Of a stretch of 64,000 nucleotides of DNA, positions 19,512 to 28,234 are shown one piece after another. This DNA is from Zhihengliuella halotolerans. GTDB lineage: Bacteria > Actinomycetota > Actinomycetes > Actinomycetales > Micrococcaceae. The notes beneath the pieces were generated by a model, which saw only the letters and a list, made by a program, of their open reading frames with translations, was not told the origin of the DNA and did no database searches. Both the position numbers and the translations under genes were made by a program. The number at the start of each line of letters is the position of its first letter. Positions within the stretch are counted from its first letter, which is position 1. Location of the stretch: contig NZ_SHLA01000001.1 of NCBI RefSeq assembly GCF_004217565.1, positions 744,001 through 808,000 of the forward strand, written 5' to 3'.

Positions 19512-21322
19512 GCACACCTGAATCGACACGAGACCTACTCCAAGCACTGCACAAGGTCACCACGCGCAAGCAGCGTCCCCACGGCGAACAGGGCCTCGAC
19601 AGGGTCATCTTCGGCGTCGCCGGCGTCCTGGCGCTCGCCTTCGTCGTCTGGGGATTCGTCTCCCCGGAAGGACTCAGCGCCGTCGCCGGTGATCTACTGA
19701 CCGGGACCATCAGCAACTTCGGCTGGCTTTTCGTCATCGCCGCCTCGTTCTTCCTGATCTTCGTGATCGTGGTCGCCGCGAGCAAGTTCGGCACGATCCG
19801 GCTCGGCAAAGACGACGAGGTGCCGGAGTTCCGGACCTCCTCGTGGATCGCCATGATGTTCGCCTCCGGCATGGGCATCGGACTGGTCTTCTACGGCGTG
19901 GCCGAGCCGCTCTGGTACTACATGGCGCCGCCACCGCGGACCGTCGACGCCCAGACCTCCGAAGCCATGCTGACCGCGATGGGCACCACGATGTTCCACT
20001 GGGGCCTGTACCCGTGGGCCATGTACGCGATCGTCGGCCTCGGCCTCGCCTACGGCACCTTCCGCCTCGGCCGGCGCCAGCTGTTCTCCTCGATGTTCGT
20101 CCCGCTCTTCGGCCAGAAAGCCGTCGACGGGGTCGGCGGCAAGGTCATCAACATCCTCGCCATCCTCGCGACCCTCTTCGGATCGGCCTGCTCGCTCGGC
20201 CTCGGGGCCATTCAGATCGGCGGCGGCATCCAGTCCGTCGGCCTGATGGAATCCATCGGCACGACGACGTTGGTCGTCATCATCGCGGTCCTCACCGCCG
20301 GGTTCGTCGCGTCGGCGGCCTCCGGTATCGCGAAGGGCATCCAGGCGCTGTCCAACATCAACATGGTCCTGGCGATCCTGTTAGCCGTCCTCGTCTTCAT
20401 CGGCGGCCCGACCCTGTTCATCCTGAACGTCCTGCCGAACGCGCTGGGCTCCTTCATCGCCGACCTGCCGCATATGGCGTCGCGGACGGCGGCTTCCGGC
20501 GGGGCCGAGCTCGAAGCGTGGATGTCGTCCTGGACGATCTTCTACTGGGCGTGGTGGGTCTCGTGGACGCCGTTCGTGGGCCTCTTCATCGCCCGCATCT
20601 CCCGCGGCCGCACGATCCGGCAGTTCGTCACCGGCGTGCTCTTCGTCCCGACCGTGATCTCGCTGATCTGGTTCTCCGTCATGGGCGGCGGAGCGATCGG
20701 CATCCAGCAGCGCGCCGAGGCCTCCGGCGGCGTCGTCGAACCCATCGTCAATCTGGTCGAGGGCGCACCGGACCTCAACTTCGACACCGCGCTGTTCGAC
20801 TTCATGCTGCACCTGCAGGTGCCCGGCTGGCTCTCGGTGACGATGATGATCGTCGCGGTCGTGCTGATCGGGATCTTCTTCGTGACGAGCGCCGACTCGG
20901 CCTCGATCGTGATGGGCACCCTCTCGGAGAACGGGTCCACGGAGCCGAGCCGCCGCATCGTCATCTTCTGGGGCGTGGCCGTGGGTGCGGTTGCGGCCGC
21001 GATGCTCCTGGCTGGCGGCGACGAACCCGCCGCGGCGCTCACCGGGCTCAAGAACATCACCATCGTCTCGTCCCTGCCGTTCCTGATCGTGATGCTGCTG
21101 CTCTGCGTCTCGCTCTGGAAGGACCTCTCTCAGGACGCAGTGGTCCTGCAGGGCCAGCTGGCCCGCCAGGTGCTCGCGGACACGGTCGCCACGGCCGTGG
21201 ACAGGTACGACGGCGAGCCCTTCGAGATCCACACGATGGAGGCCGGCACCGACGAGCAGGAAGCAGTTCCGGCCACGGCCGATACTGTGACCGGGGAGCG
21301 CGAGAACGCCTCCTCGTCCTGA
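19508..21322 (+). CDS. BCCT family osmolyte (betaine/carnitine/choline) transporter
   Basis: 604 residues with about 12 membrane helices. BCCT proteins are Na+ or H+ coupled importers of glycine betaine, choline or ectoine. The diagnostic segments are GMGIGLVFYGVAEPLWYY and the helix-8 signature WAWWVSWTPFVGLFIARISR with RGRTIRQFV. VTSADSASIVMGTLSENG follows in helix 10. A charged N-terminus (about 40 residues) and an acidic C-terminal tail (about 65 residues) could sense osmotic state as in BetP. The substrate cannot be read. The start overlaps a 25-codon upstream ORF and lacks its own Shine-Dalgarno. Confidence 0.93.
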   Translation: MSTPESTRDLLQALHKVTTRKQRPHGEQGLDRVIFGVAGVLALAFVVWGFVSPEGLSAVAGDLLTGTISNFGWLFVIAASFFLIFVIVVAASKFGTIRLGKDDEVPEFRTSSWIAMMFASGMGIGLVFYGVAEPLWYYMAPPPRTVDAQTSEAMLTAMGTTMFHWGLYPWAMYAIVGLGLAYGTFRLGRRQLFSSMFVPLFGQKAVDGVGGKVINILAILATLFGSACSLGLGAIQIGGGIQSVGLMESIGTTTLVVIIAVLTAGFVASAASGIAKGIQALSNINMVLAILLAVLVFIGGPTLFILNVLPNALGSFIADLPHMASRTAASGGAELEAWMSSWTIFYWAWWVSWTPFVGLFIARISRGRTIRQFVTGVLFVPTVISLIWFSVMGGGAIGIQQRAEASGGVVEPIVNLVEGAPDLNFDTALFDFMLHLQVPGWLSVTMMIVAVVLIGIFFVTSADSASIVMGTLSENGSTEPSRRIVIFWGVAVGAVAAAMLLAGGDEPAAALTGLKNITIVSSLPFLIVMLLLCVSLWKDLSQDAVVLQGQLARQVLADTVATAVDRYDGEPFEIHTMEAGTDEQEAVPATADTVTGERENASSS

Positions 21323-21335
21323 CCCGGTATGACGA

Positions 21336-21365
21336 CGGGCCGTCACCCGAACGGGTGACGGCCCG
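21336..21365 (+). terminator. Hairpin after the BCCT gene
   Basis: A perfect 13-bp stem (CGGGCCGTCACCC / GGGTGACGGCCCG) with loop GAAC starts 14 nt after the BCCT stop. No U-tract follows; termination may be shared with the next hairpin. Confidence 0.7.
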
Positions 21366-21388
21366 CTGTCGTACCTGCCTGCACACAC

Positions 21389-21442
21389 AAGAGTCCGCAC
21401 GTGCGGCCAGCACCGAAGTGATGGTTGCTCGTGCGGACTCTT
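21389..21442. terminator. Long cruciform-like terminator between BCCT gene and glnA1
   Basis: A perfect 12-bp outer stem (AAGAGTCCGCAC / GTGCGGACTCTT) encloses 30 nt that can form a smaller inner hairpin (AGCACC ... GGTTGCT). T-runs on the right side and the convergent gene arrangement suggest a bidirectional terminator. Confidence 0.7.
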
Positions 21443-21497
21443 TGTGCGGGGCGGAGCCCGATGCTGGCCGCCGCACCCCTGTTTCGGGGGCCGGCCG

Positions 21498-22922
21498 TTA
21501 GCAGCTGAAGTAGAGCTCGAACTCGTACGGGTTCGGGCGCAGCGAGAGCGGCTTGATCTCGTTCTCGCGCTTGTAGTCGATCCACGCGGTGATCAGGTCT
21601 TCGGTGAAGACGTCGCCGGCGAGCAGGAACTCGTAGTCCTCCTCGAGCGCGACAAGCGCCTCTTCCAGTGAACCCGGGGCGATCTGGATGCCCGCGGCCT
21701 CCTCGGCCGGAAGCTCGTAGAGGTCCTTGTCGATCGGCGCGGCCGGCTCGATACGGTTCTTGATGCCGTCGAGGCCCGCCATCAGCTGGACGGCGAAGGC
21801 CAGGTACGGGTTCGACGAGGGGTCCGGAGCGCGGAATTCGATGCGCTTGGCCTTCGGGTTCGAGCCCGTGATCGGGATGCGGATGCCTGCGGAGCGGTTG
21901 CCCTGCGAATACACCATGTTGACCGGCGCTTCGAAGCCCTTGACCAGGCGCTTGTAGGAGTTCACCGTCGGGTTGGTGAAGGCCAGGACGGCCGAGGCGT
22001 GCTTGAGCAGGCCGCCGATGTACCAGCGGGCCAGATCCGAGAGACCGGCGTAGCCCTTCTCGTCGTAGAACAGCGGGTCGCCGTTGGACCACAGCGACTG
22101 GTGGCAGTGCATGCCGGAGCCGTTCTCGTTGAAGATCGGCTTCGGCATGAACGTTGCGGTCTTGCCGAAGGCGTCGGCGACGTTCTTGACGATGTACTTG
22201 AACTTCAGGATGTCGTCAGCCGCGTGGGTGAGCGTGTTGAAGCGGTAGTTGATCTCGGCCTGACCGGCGCCGCCCACCTCGTGGTGGCTGCGCTCGACCT
22301 CGAGGCCCGCCGCGTCCAGCTCGACGCAGATGGCGTCGCGGAGGTCGGCCTGCTTGTCGATCGGGGCGACCGGGAAGTAGCCGCCCTTGAACGGCGTCTT
22401 GTGGCCCAGGTTTCCGCCGGCCTCGGCGCGGCCCGTGTTCCAAGCGGCCTCGTCGGAGTCGACCTTGTAGAAGGAGCCCTGCGGGGAGGACTCGTACTGG
22501 ACGTTTTCGAAGATGAAGAACTCGGCTTCGGGGGCGAAGAATGCCGTGTCGGCGATGCCCGTCGATGCGAGGTAGGCCTCGGCGCGCTCGGCCACGCCGC
22601 GCGGGTCACGGTGGTACGGCTCACCGGAGCGCGGGTTGATGATGGAGAAGTTCATCGCGAGGGTCTTCTCGACACGGAAGGGATCGATGAATGCGGTGGT
22701 CACGTCCGGAATCAGCTGCATGTCGGATTCGGCGATGCCCTGGAAGCCGCGGATGGAGGAGCCGTCGAACAGCTGGCCGTTGACGAAGAAGTCGGCGTCA
22801 ACCGTCTTGGCCGGGACGTTGAAGTGCTGCTGCACACCCGGCAGGTCGGTGAATCGAATGTCGACGAACTTCACGTCTTCGTCGGCAATGTACTTGAGGA
22901 CTTCGTCCGGATTCTTGAACAT
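21498..22922 (-). CDS. glnA: Glutamine synthetase type I-beta (GlnA1)
   Basis: 474 residues, the main ammonium-assimilating glutamine synthetase (glutamate + NH3 + ATP to glutamine), a dodecamer. Motifs: [38 protein letters not shown], and [16 protein letters not shown]. The regulatory loop [11 protein letters not shown] contains Tyr402, the expected adenylylation site, so GlnE encoded 2 kb away can act on it. An AAGGAG Shine-Dalgarno is 9 nt from the ATG. It is transcribed toward the BCCT gene and stands alone on its strand. Confidence 0.98.
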   Translation of the reverse strand: MFKNPDEVLKYIADEDVKFVDIRFTDLPGVQQHFNVPAKTVDADFFVNGQLFDGSSIRGFQGIAESDMQLIPDVTTAFIDPFRVEKTLAMNFSIINPRSGEPYHRDPRGVAERAEAYLASTGIADTAFFAPEAEFFIFENVQYESSPQGSFYKVDSDEAAWNTGRAEAGGNLGHKTPFKGGYFPVAPIDKQADLRDAICVELDAAGLEVERSHHEVGGAGQAEINYRFNTLTHAADDILKFKYIVKNVADAFGKTATFMPKPIFNENGSGMHCHQSLWSNGDPLFYDEKGYAGLSDLARWYIGGLLKHASAVLAFTNPTVNSYKRLVKGFEAPVNMVYSQGNRSAGIRIPITGSNPKAKRIEFRAPDPSSNPYLAFAVQLMAGLDGIKNRIEPAAPIDKDLYELPAEEAAGIQIAPGSLEEALVALEEDYEFLLAGDVFTEDLITAWIDYKRENEIKPLSLRPNPYEFELYFSC

Positions 22923-23117
22923 CTAGAACTGCTCCTTGGTGTGCTTTCAGCGTGGGCAAGCGGGGCCCGACGTCTCGGACGTTTTGTCCCCGAGATTAGT
23001 AGCAACCCTAACTATTCGTCGTTACTCGTTGGTGACGCAACTGTTTCCGGGGTGTTACGTGAGTCGCGATCGCCGGTGATTTCGGGGCGCGAGAGATGGG
23101 TTCTCATCCGGGCGCGA

Positions 23118-23123
23118 TAGCCT
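23118..23123 (+). promoter_or_regulatory. Leaderless -10 element TAGCCT for the RDD gene
   Basis: TAGCCT ends 6 nt (AGAACC) before the GTG start at 23130, with no Shine-Dalgarno. This supports a leaderless transcript. Confidence 0.6.
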
Positions 23124-23129
23124 AGAACC

Positions 23130-23567
23130 GTGGATAGAAGAGACTTTGGATCGTGGCTCGAAGGGCCCCCGCAGCTGCACGACGACGAATGGCCCGGCAA
23201 GGCGCTCGGGCGTCCGGAATCTGGACCGGGCAGTATCGCGAGGATCGGCCCCCGACTAGTAGCGATCTGCATCGACTGGGGCCTGTCGATGCTGGTCTCG
23301 TTCATCTTCTTCGATGGCGACGCGTTCGCCAACCTCGCGATATTCGCCGCGTCGACTCTGCTCTTCGTCAGCGTGACGGGCCATTCGGTGGGGCATCGCG
23401 TGATGGGTATGCAGGTCCAGCGGCTCGACGGTTCGCCCATCCGCCCGCTCGACGGCGTGATCAGGACTCTGCTCGTCTGCCTCGTCGTCCCCGCCTTCGT
23501 CTCGGACAAGAACCAGCGCGGATGGCATGACCGAGTGCGCGGCACCATCCTGGTGCGGACGAGGTAG
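23130..23567 (+). CDS. RDD family membrane protein
   Basis: 145 residues. The RDD domain (about 45-140) carries RLVAICIDWG, the Arg/Asp pattern that names the family, with two or three membrane segments (about 45-65, 70-90 and 108-128). It ends with NQRGWHDRVRGTILVRTR, also a family feature. The N-terminal 40 residues are hydrophilic (FGSWLEGPPQLHDDEWPGKALG), a segment common to actinobacterial RDD proteins beside glnA. Function is unknown; some RDD proteins have been linked to ion exchange. GTG start supported by the -10 element. Confidence 0.88.
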   Translation: MDRRDFGSWLEGPPQLHDDEWPGKALGRPESGPGSIARIGPRLVAICIDWGLSMLVSFIFFDGDAFANLAIFAASTLLFVSVTGHSVGHRVMGMQVQRLDGSPIRPLDGVIRTLLVCLVVPAFVSDKNQRGWHDRVRGTILVRTR

Positions 23568-23588
23568 GCCACAGACCGCTGACGCAAA

Positions 23589-23624
23589 AAAGGGGACCTT
23601 CCGCCAATGCGGAAGGTCCCCTTT
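23589..23624. terminator. Bidirectional terminator between RDD and DUF4191 genes
   Basis: A perfect 16-bp stem (AAAGGGGACCTTCCGC / GCGGAAGGTCCCCTTT) with loop CAAT is flanked by A- and T-runs on the two sides, the classical arrangement for convergent genes. Confidence 0.9.
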
Positions 23625-23642
23625 CATGTCGGGCCGAGTGTG

Positions 23643-24401
23643 TTACCGGCCGCGCGTGGCGCGGCGGTCCGGACGGGCGCGCATCGGGTCGATGCCTTTC
23701 GGCACGGGCAGCTTTCCGGTGCCGAGGGCGTTCAGGCGGCGGTCGATCGTGTGGACCTCGGTCTTGTTGAGCTTCTTGGGGAGCTTCTTCATCTTCTTGG
23801 CCACGTCGCCGAGCTTCGTCTGCCCCTCGCCGGAACCGGCGTTGATCACGTGGATCGGCACGTCCGGCAGCACGCGCGACATGCGTCGACGCTCGGCGTC
23901 GACGAGCGTCTTGACGCGGCCCGTGGGGCCCTCGGTCACGAGGACGACGCCGGCCCGCCCGATGGCCATGAACACGAGGTCCTGGGTCCGTGGGCTCACG
24001 GCAATGGGCTCTTCCTTGATGTTCCAGCCGCGCTTGAGGACGCTCATGGCGGCGCCGGCGGCGCCCTGCCTGCCCTCGATCTGGGCGAAGGCTGCCGTTT
24101 CGGCCTTGCGGGAGAGCACGATCATCGCCAGCAGCAGGCCGATCGGGATCGAGATCAGGAGGAGGGTGACCCAGTTGTTGACGAGGAGGCCGACAACGAG
24201 GCCCACGGCGACGACGCCGAGGAACACGAGGGCCATCCACCAGACGACGCTCGGGTCGTGGCTGCGGGTCATCTTGAACACCTGAGCGATCTGCTTCAGG
24301 CGCCCGGGCTCCTTGTTTGCTTTCTCTTCTTTGGGCTTGCGTTTGAAGAGGCCGCGCTTCTGCGGCTCCTGTGCGGATGCGCTGTTAGAGGTGTTGGCCA
24401 T
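23643..24401 (-). CDS. DUF4191 membrane protein
   Basis: 252 residues. A basic N-terminus (KKRGLFKRKPKEEKANKEPG-like) precedes two membrane helices (about 53-72 and 78-100). A cytoplasmic C-terminal domain follows with GRQGAAGAAMSVLKRGWNI and PIHVINAGSGEGQTKLGDV. This matches the actinobacterial DUF4191 family, typically encoded beside lipA and glnA; its function is unknown. A -10-like TAGAAT lies 9 nt before the ATG and overlaps the lipA stop codon, so it may be transcribed both from lipBA and on its own. Confidence 0.88.
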   Translation of the reverse strand: MANTSNSASAQEPQKRGLFKRKPKEEKANKEPGRLKQIAQVFKMTRSHDPSVVWWMALVFLGVVAVGLVVGLLVNNWVTLLLISIPIGLLLAMIVLSRKAETAAFAQIEGRQGAAGAAMSVLKRGWNIKEEPIAVSPRTQDLVFMAIGRAGVVLVTEGPTGRVKTLVDAERRRMSRVLPDVPIHVINAGSGEGQTKLGDVAKKMKKLPKKLNKTEVHTIDRRLNALGTGKLPVPKGIDPMRARPDRRATRGR

Positions 24402-24410
24402 AATGGCTTA

Positions 24411-24416
24411 ATTCTA
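24411..24416 (-). promoter_or_regulatory. Possible -10 TAGAAT for DUF4191 inside the lipA stop
   Basis: On the minus strand TAGAAT begins with the TAG stop of lipA and ends 9 nt before the DUF4191 ATG. This would allow an internal, near-leaderless promoter. The spacing is longer than in the clear leaderless cases. Confidence 0.4.
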
Positions 24417-25349
24417 CGTGATCTCCCGGCCCTTCTTTTTCATCGCTTCGCGCCAGAGCGTTCCGGCGCGGTAGGACGACCGCACGAGCGGCCCGCTCAT
24501 GACGCCCAGGAAGCCGATCTCCTCCGCTTCCTGCTTCAGCTCCACGAATTCCTCGGGCTTGACCCAGCGATCCACCGGCAGGTGGCGCTTGCTCGGCCGC
24601 AGGTACTGCGTGATCGTGATCAGGTCGCAACCCGCGTCGAAGTGGTCCTGCAGCGCCTGCGAGATCTCCTCGCGCGTCTCGCCCATGCCCAGGATCAGGT
24701 TGCCCTTGGTGATCATGCCGCGATTGCGTCCGTGCGTGAGGACGCCGAGCGACCGATCGTAGCGGAACGCGGGGCGGATGCGCTTGAAGATGCGCGGGAC
24801 GGTCTCGACGTTGTGCGCGAAGACCTCCGGGGCCGCGTCGCAGATGGCATCGAGGTGGTCCGGGTTGCCGGAGAAGTCGGGGATGAGCAGTTCGACGCCG
24901 GTCTCCGGGTTCATCCGGTGGATCTGGCGCACGGTCTCGGCGTACAGCCAGGTGCCTTCGTCTTCGAGGTCATCACGTGCGACGCCGGTGACTGTCGCGT
25001 AGCGCAGCTCCATCTTCTTCACGCTCATGGCGACCTTGAACGGCTCGGCGCGGTCGACGGGATCGGGCTTGCCCGTGTCGATCTGGCAGAAGTCGCAGCG
25101 GCGGGTGCATGCGGAACCGCCGATGAGGAACGTCGCCTCGCGGTCCTCCCAGCACTCGAAGATGTTCGGGCAGCCGGCCTCCTGGCAGACGGTGTGCAGT
25201 CCCTCGGACTTGACGAGCTTCTTCAGCTCGACGTACTCCGGGCCGATGTTGACCTTCGCCTTGATCCAGTCGGGCTTCCGCTCCACCGGGGTCGACGCGT
25301 TGCGCTGCTCGATGCGAAGAAGGCGACGGCCTTCGGGGGCCAAGGTCAT
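24414..25349 (-). CDS. lipA: Lipoyl synthase
   Basis: 311 residues. It is a radical-SAM enzyme that inserts two sulfurs into octanoyl-lysine to make lipoyl groups. The auxiliary cluster cysteines are in [14 protein letters not shown], and the radical-SAM CxxxCxxC is [25 protein letters not shown] is the usual context. The sequence ends GREIT. The ATG overlaps the lipB stop (4 nt), so lipB-lipA form a coupled operon. Products are needed by the lipoyl domains of SucB, encoded 3 kb away. Confidence 0.97.
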   Translation of the reverse strand: MTLAPEGRRLLRIEQRNASTPVERKPDWIKAKVNIGPEYVELKKLVKSEGLHTVCQEAGCPNIFECWEDREATFLIGGSACTRRCDFCQIDTGKPDPVDRAEPFKVAMSVKKMELRYATVTGVARDDLEDEGTWLYAETVRQIHRMNPETGVELLIPDFSGNPDHLDAICDAAPEVFAHNVETVPRIFKRIRPAFRYDRSLGVLTHGRNRGMITKGNLILGMGETREEISQALQDHFDAGCDLITITQYLRPSKRHLPVDRWVKPEEFVELKQEAEEIGFLGVMSGPLVRSSYRAGTLWREAMKKKGREIT

Positions 25350-26050
25350 GCGGTTACTCCCTGGGTGGTGAGTTCGGTGGGGGCGGCCTCGTCGGCCGGT
25401 GTCGGAGCCAAGGCCGCGGGTAGCAGCCGCTCGAATTCTTCCTCGACGCGAACGACGACGTCGTTCGGCTTGACCTCGCGTCCGGCCTCAGCGCTGATGG
25501 TAGTCACGGAGGCGTCCGTGAGGCCGCACGGGATGATCTGACCGTAGGCAGCGAGCGAGTTGGAGCAGTTCAGCGCGAAGCCGTGGAGCGTCACGCCCTT
25601 GAGCACGCGGATGCCGATGGCGGCGATCTTGCGGTCCTGGGCGCCGTCGGTGCCGAGGACCCACACGCCAGCGCGCCCGTCGACGCGGGTGGCCACGATG
25701 CCGTAGTCCGCGACGACGTTGATCAACACCTCTTCGAGTCGCCACACGTAGTCCTTGACGGCGCCCCTGCTTGCGAGCTTGACGATGGGGTAGGCGACGA
25801 GCTGGCCTGGGCCATGCCAGGTGATCTTGCCGCCACGGTCGACGTCGACGACGCGTGTTCCATCGCGGGGGCGGTCGATCTCTTCAGTGCGCTTGCCTGC
25901 CGTGTAAACCGAGGCGTGTTCCAGTAGCAGGACCTCGGGGGGACGCTCGTCGGCCAAGACTCCGGAGTGGATGGTTCGTTGAAGCTCCCAGCATTCGCTG
26001 TAGTCAACGAAATCTGGCTCGAGGCCGAGTCGTCGGAAGGTCAGTGACAT
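25346..26050 (-). CDS. lipB: Lipoyl(octanoyl) transferase
   Basis: 234 residues from ATG 26050. It transfers octanoate from acyl carrier protein to lipoyl-domain lysines, the step before LipA. Motifs: [35 protein letters not shown] (substrate loop), KIAAIGIRV with catalytic Lys, and [20 protein letters not shown] with catalytic Cys. The longer open frame upstream is rejected because the leaderless -10 lies 7 nt before this ATG and the protein then begins at the usual family position ([15 protein letters not shown]). Confidence 0.96.
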   Translation of the reverse strand: MSLTFRRLGLEPDFVDYSECWELQRTIHSGVLADERPPEVLLLEHASVYTAGKRTEEIDRPRDGTRVVDVDRGGKITWHGPGQLVAYPIVKLASRGAVKDYVWRLEEVLINVVADYGIVATRVDGRAGVWVLGTDGAQDRKIAAIGIRVLKGVTLHGFALNCSNSLAAYGQIIPCGLTDASVTTISAEAGREVKPNDVVVRVEEEFERLLPAALAPTPADEAAPTELTTQGVTA

Positions 26051-26057
26051 GTGCGAC

Positions 26058-26063
26058 AGCGTA
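26058..26063 (-). promoter_or_regulatory. Leaderless -10 element TACGCT for lipBA
   Basis: On the minus strand TACGCT ends 7 nt (GTCGCAC) before the lipB ATG, without a Shine-Dalgarno. Confidence 0.55.
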
Positions 26064-26151
26064 CGCCGAGGGCAGGTCCGGATGCCACTTAGGTAACGCC
26101 GAGCCCTGTGGATAACTTCGGAACGGAGCAAAAAGCGGATAGAACTGATGT

Positions 26152-27687
26152 ATGGCGAGAAACGAGCAGATTCAATCCACGACGGCGGAGGCCGCCGGTA
26201 GAGCCGGCGGAATGCGAGAAGACTCCGAGAACGCCAACGTCTCCGACGCCCTGCGCGGCGGCGAGAGCGTCGAGATCCTGCGCACGGTCGGCGCTGGCGC
26301 GACCGGGACCGTCTATGAGGTCCGCCGCGCCGGGCGGGTGGGCACCTATGCGCTGAAAGTTCTGGCCGACGCCGAGAACGGACTCCAGCTCCGTCGGCGT
26401 GAGGCGGAGGCCCTGCAGGCCCTGCGCCACGATCATCTGGTCGAACTGCACGGGTGGGCCACGGCGGAATCGGGCCCGGGGCTGCTGATGGAGTTCTTGC
26501 CGCAGGGTTCAGCCGACCAGCTGATCGCGCGCCACGGACCCATGGCCCCGGGGGAGGCCGTGACGCTCGTCGCGCCGATCGCGTCCGCTCTCGCCTACTT
26601 GCACGAGCAGGGTGCCGCGCATGGCGATGTGGGCCCGAGCAACGTGCTGTTCACCGCGGAGGGCCGGCCGAAACTCTCCGACCTGGGCGTCTCGTCGCTC
26701 CTGGGCGGACGGGGCAGCATGGCCCGGCCGCCGGGATTCTCGGCGCCTGAACTCGAGACGGAGAGAAGCGGAAGCGATGAGCGGCCGGCTGACGTGTACG
26801 CCCTCGGTGCGCTCACCTGGTTCGCTCTCACCGGCACCGAGCCGGGGCGACGCCCGCTGCCGGAGCTGCCGGCGGAGGCAGCGGATCTTCTCGAGCGCTC
26901 GCTGGATTCGGAACCGGACCGGCGTCCGAGCGCGGAGGACTTCTGGGCCGGTATCTTTGCCGCCGGCGAGCCCCAACCGCTGGACTTGACCGGTCCCGCG
27001 CCGCGAACCGACGCGTCGCGGGACGACGCTCCCGCTGCCGCTCCGGCTCCGGTGCCGACGCGACCGGCCCGGCGCCGCCCCGCCCGGCGCAGCCCGGCGG
27101 GAGCCTCCGCACGCCCTGTCGGACTGGCACGCCACTGGCGGTCGGTCGCGGTGGCGGGCGTCGTCGTCGTGCTCGCTGCCTGCGGCCTGATCTGGGCGGC
27201 CGCCAGCGGCGTCCTGACCACGGATGACGACGCGGGGGCGGGGGAGAGCCCGGGCTCGACGGCCGCGAGCGGCAACACCGACCCGCCGGCGCCAGCCGCC
27301 CCGGAAGGCGTGGGCGGGGTCGTGCAGGCGCTCGCGGAACGGAGAAGCGAAGCGTTGACCACGCTGAATCCGGAGCTCCTGGACGAGGTCTACGCCTCTC
27401 CGGAAGCGGCCGCAGGCGACCTGGAGGTCATCGACGAGCTCGTCGCCCAGGGGCGCCGCTACGACGACCTGTCCATCTCCATGAGCGACGCGGAGGTCCT
27501 CGAGGAAGCCGCCGACTCGCAGCGCGTGCGGGTCACGAGCCGCATCCTGCCGTACTCGGTCCTCGATGCCTCCGGCGCCCGGGTCGAGACCGTCCCGGAC
27601 GCCGAGGAGCAGGCGCTCGAGCTCGAACTGGCGGAGACGGGCGAAGGCTGGCGGATCGCCTCGATCGAATCAGCCGAGGACCGGTAG
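26152..27687 (+). CDS. Ser/Thr protein kinase-like membrane protein with altered catalytic loop
   Basis: 511 residues. The kinase domain covers about 41-275: Gly-rich loop VGAGATGTVYEV, ATP-binding Lys69 in TYALKV, catalytic loop HGDVGPSN (157-164) and SDLG (176-179) in place of DFG. Asp159, Asn164 and Asp177 are kept, but HRD is HGD and the usual catalytic-loop Lys is Gly161, so activity may be weak or absent. A Pro/Arg-rich juxtamembrane segment (about 282-328), one membrane helix (331-353) and an extracytoplasmic domain (about 365-511) follow. The external domain resembles no sensor I recognise. It is divergent from lipB; TAGAAC ends 6 nt before the ATG, a weak leaderless signal. Confidence 0.85.
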   Translation: MARNEQIQSTTAEAAGRAGGMREDSENANVSDALRGGESVEILRTVGAGATGTVYEVRRAGRVGTYALKVLADAENGLQLRRREAEALQALRHDHLVELHGWATAESGPGLLMEFLPQGSADQLIARHGPMAPGEAVTLVAPIASALAYLHEQGAAHGDVGPSNVLFTAEGRPKLSDLGVSSLLGGRGSMARPPGFSAPELETERSGSDERPADVYALGALTWFALTGTEPGRRPLPELPAEAADLLERSLDSEPDRRPSAEDFWAGIFAAGEPQPLDLTGPAPRTDASRDDAPAAAPAPVPTRPARRRPARRSPAGASARPVGLARHWRSVAVAGVVVVLAACGLIWAAASGVLTTDDDAGAGESPGSTAASGNTDPPAPAAPEGVGGVVQALAERRSEALTTLNPELLDEVYASPEAAAGDLEVIDELVAQGRRYDDLSISMSDAEVLEEAADSQRVRVTSRILPYSVLDASGARVETVPDAEEQALELELAETGEGWRIASIESAEDR

Positions 27688-27699
27688 CCGGCGAACGAA

Positions 27700-27729
27700 A
27701 AAGCGGCCGCCCCATGGGGCGGCCGCTTT
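27700..27729. terminator. Bidirectional terminator after the kinase gene
   Basis: A 14-bp perfect stem, AAAGCGGCCGCCCC / GGGGCGGCCGCTTT, with a 2-nt centre (AT) lies 12 nt after the kinase stop and faces the convergent membrane-protein gene. A- and T-runs flank it. Confidence 0.85.
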
Positions 27730-27761
27730 CGCGTCCGGAGTGTACCGGAGAAGTCTGAGGC

Positions 27762-28112
27762 TCAGGACCAGAAGACGGCCAGGGCGACGTTGATGAGCGC
27801 GAAGCCACCCACGGTGTGGGCGATGCCCTTCGGGACGTCCTCGCCCTTCTTCATCTTCTTGCGGCCGATGATGGCCGCGACCAGAACAGCGATGAGCAGG
27901 ACCAGCTTGACGCCGATTTTGGCGTGGTTCACGGGATCCTCGCCCATTTCCGCGAGCACGGTCAGCCCGAGGCCGGTGACCAGCTGGACCCAGGCGCCGA
28001 TGAACTGCCACGTGCCGACGGTGGGCGTCTTGAACGCCGCAAGCCAGCCGCCGACGAGAGCGGCGGCGCCGAGGATGTGAAAGAAGACCAGGAGAGTGTG
28101 CAGGAAGTCCAT
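27762..28112 (-). CDS. Small four-helix integral membrane protein, unknown function
   Basis: 116 residues with four hydrophobic segments (about 5-25, 36-52, 66-83 and 97-115). Sequence landmarks are VFFHILGAAALVGGWLAAF and HAKIGVKLVLLIAVL, with a conserved-looking His in the first and third helices. The layout recalls small haem- or copper-associated (CopD-like) membrane proteins, but I cannot assign a function. It lies between the kinase and sucB and is probably monocistronic. Confidence 0.75.
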   Translation of the reverse strand: MDFLHTLLVFFHILGAAALVGGWLAAFKTPTVGTWQFIGAWVQLVTGLGLTVLAEMGEDPVNHAKIGVKLVLLIAVLVAAIIGRKKMKKGEDVPKGIAHTVGGFALINVALAVFWS

Positions 28113-28119
28113 GCCTCCT

Positions 28120-28125
28120 AGTCTA
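28120..28125 (-). promoter_or_regulatory. Leaderless -10 element TAGACT for the small membrane protein
   Basis: On the minus strand TAGACT ends 7 nt (AGGAGGC) before the ATG at 28112. The gap itself resembles a Shine-Dalgarno but is too close to the start to work as one and would be partly untranscribed. Confidence 0.5.
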
Positions 28126-28174
28126 GGCCACTTCGACGCCGTGTCGAAAAGCGCTTGGGGCGCGCAGACAACAA

Positions 28175-28217
28175 CGCCGGTGGGCAGTCACTCGTGACGA
28201 GTGACCGCCCACCGGCG
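28175..28217 (-). terminator. Long hairpin terminator after sucB
   Basis: Near-perfect 20-bp stem from CGCCGGTGGGC-A-GTCACTCG to CGAGTGAC-C-GCCCACCGGCG with a very short loop, 18 nt past the sucB stop on the minus strand. GTTGTTGT follows as a weak U-rich tail. Confidence 0.8.
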
Positions 28218-28234
28218 TCAACTGCGGACGACCT

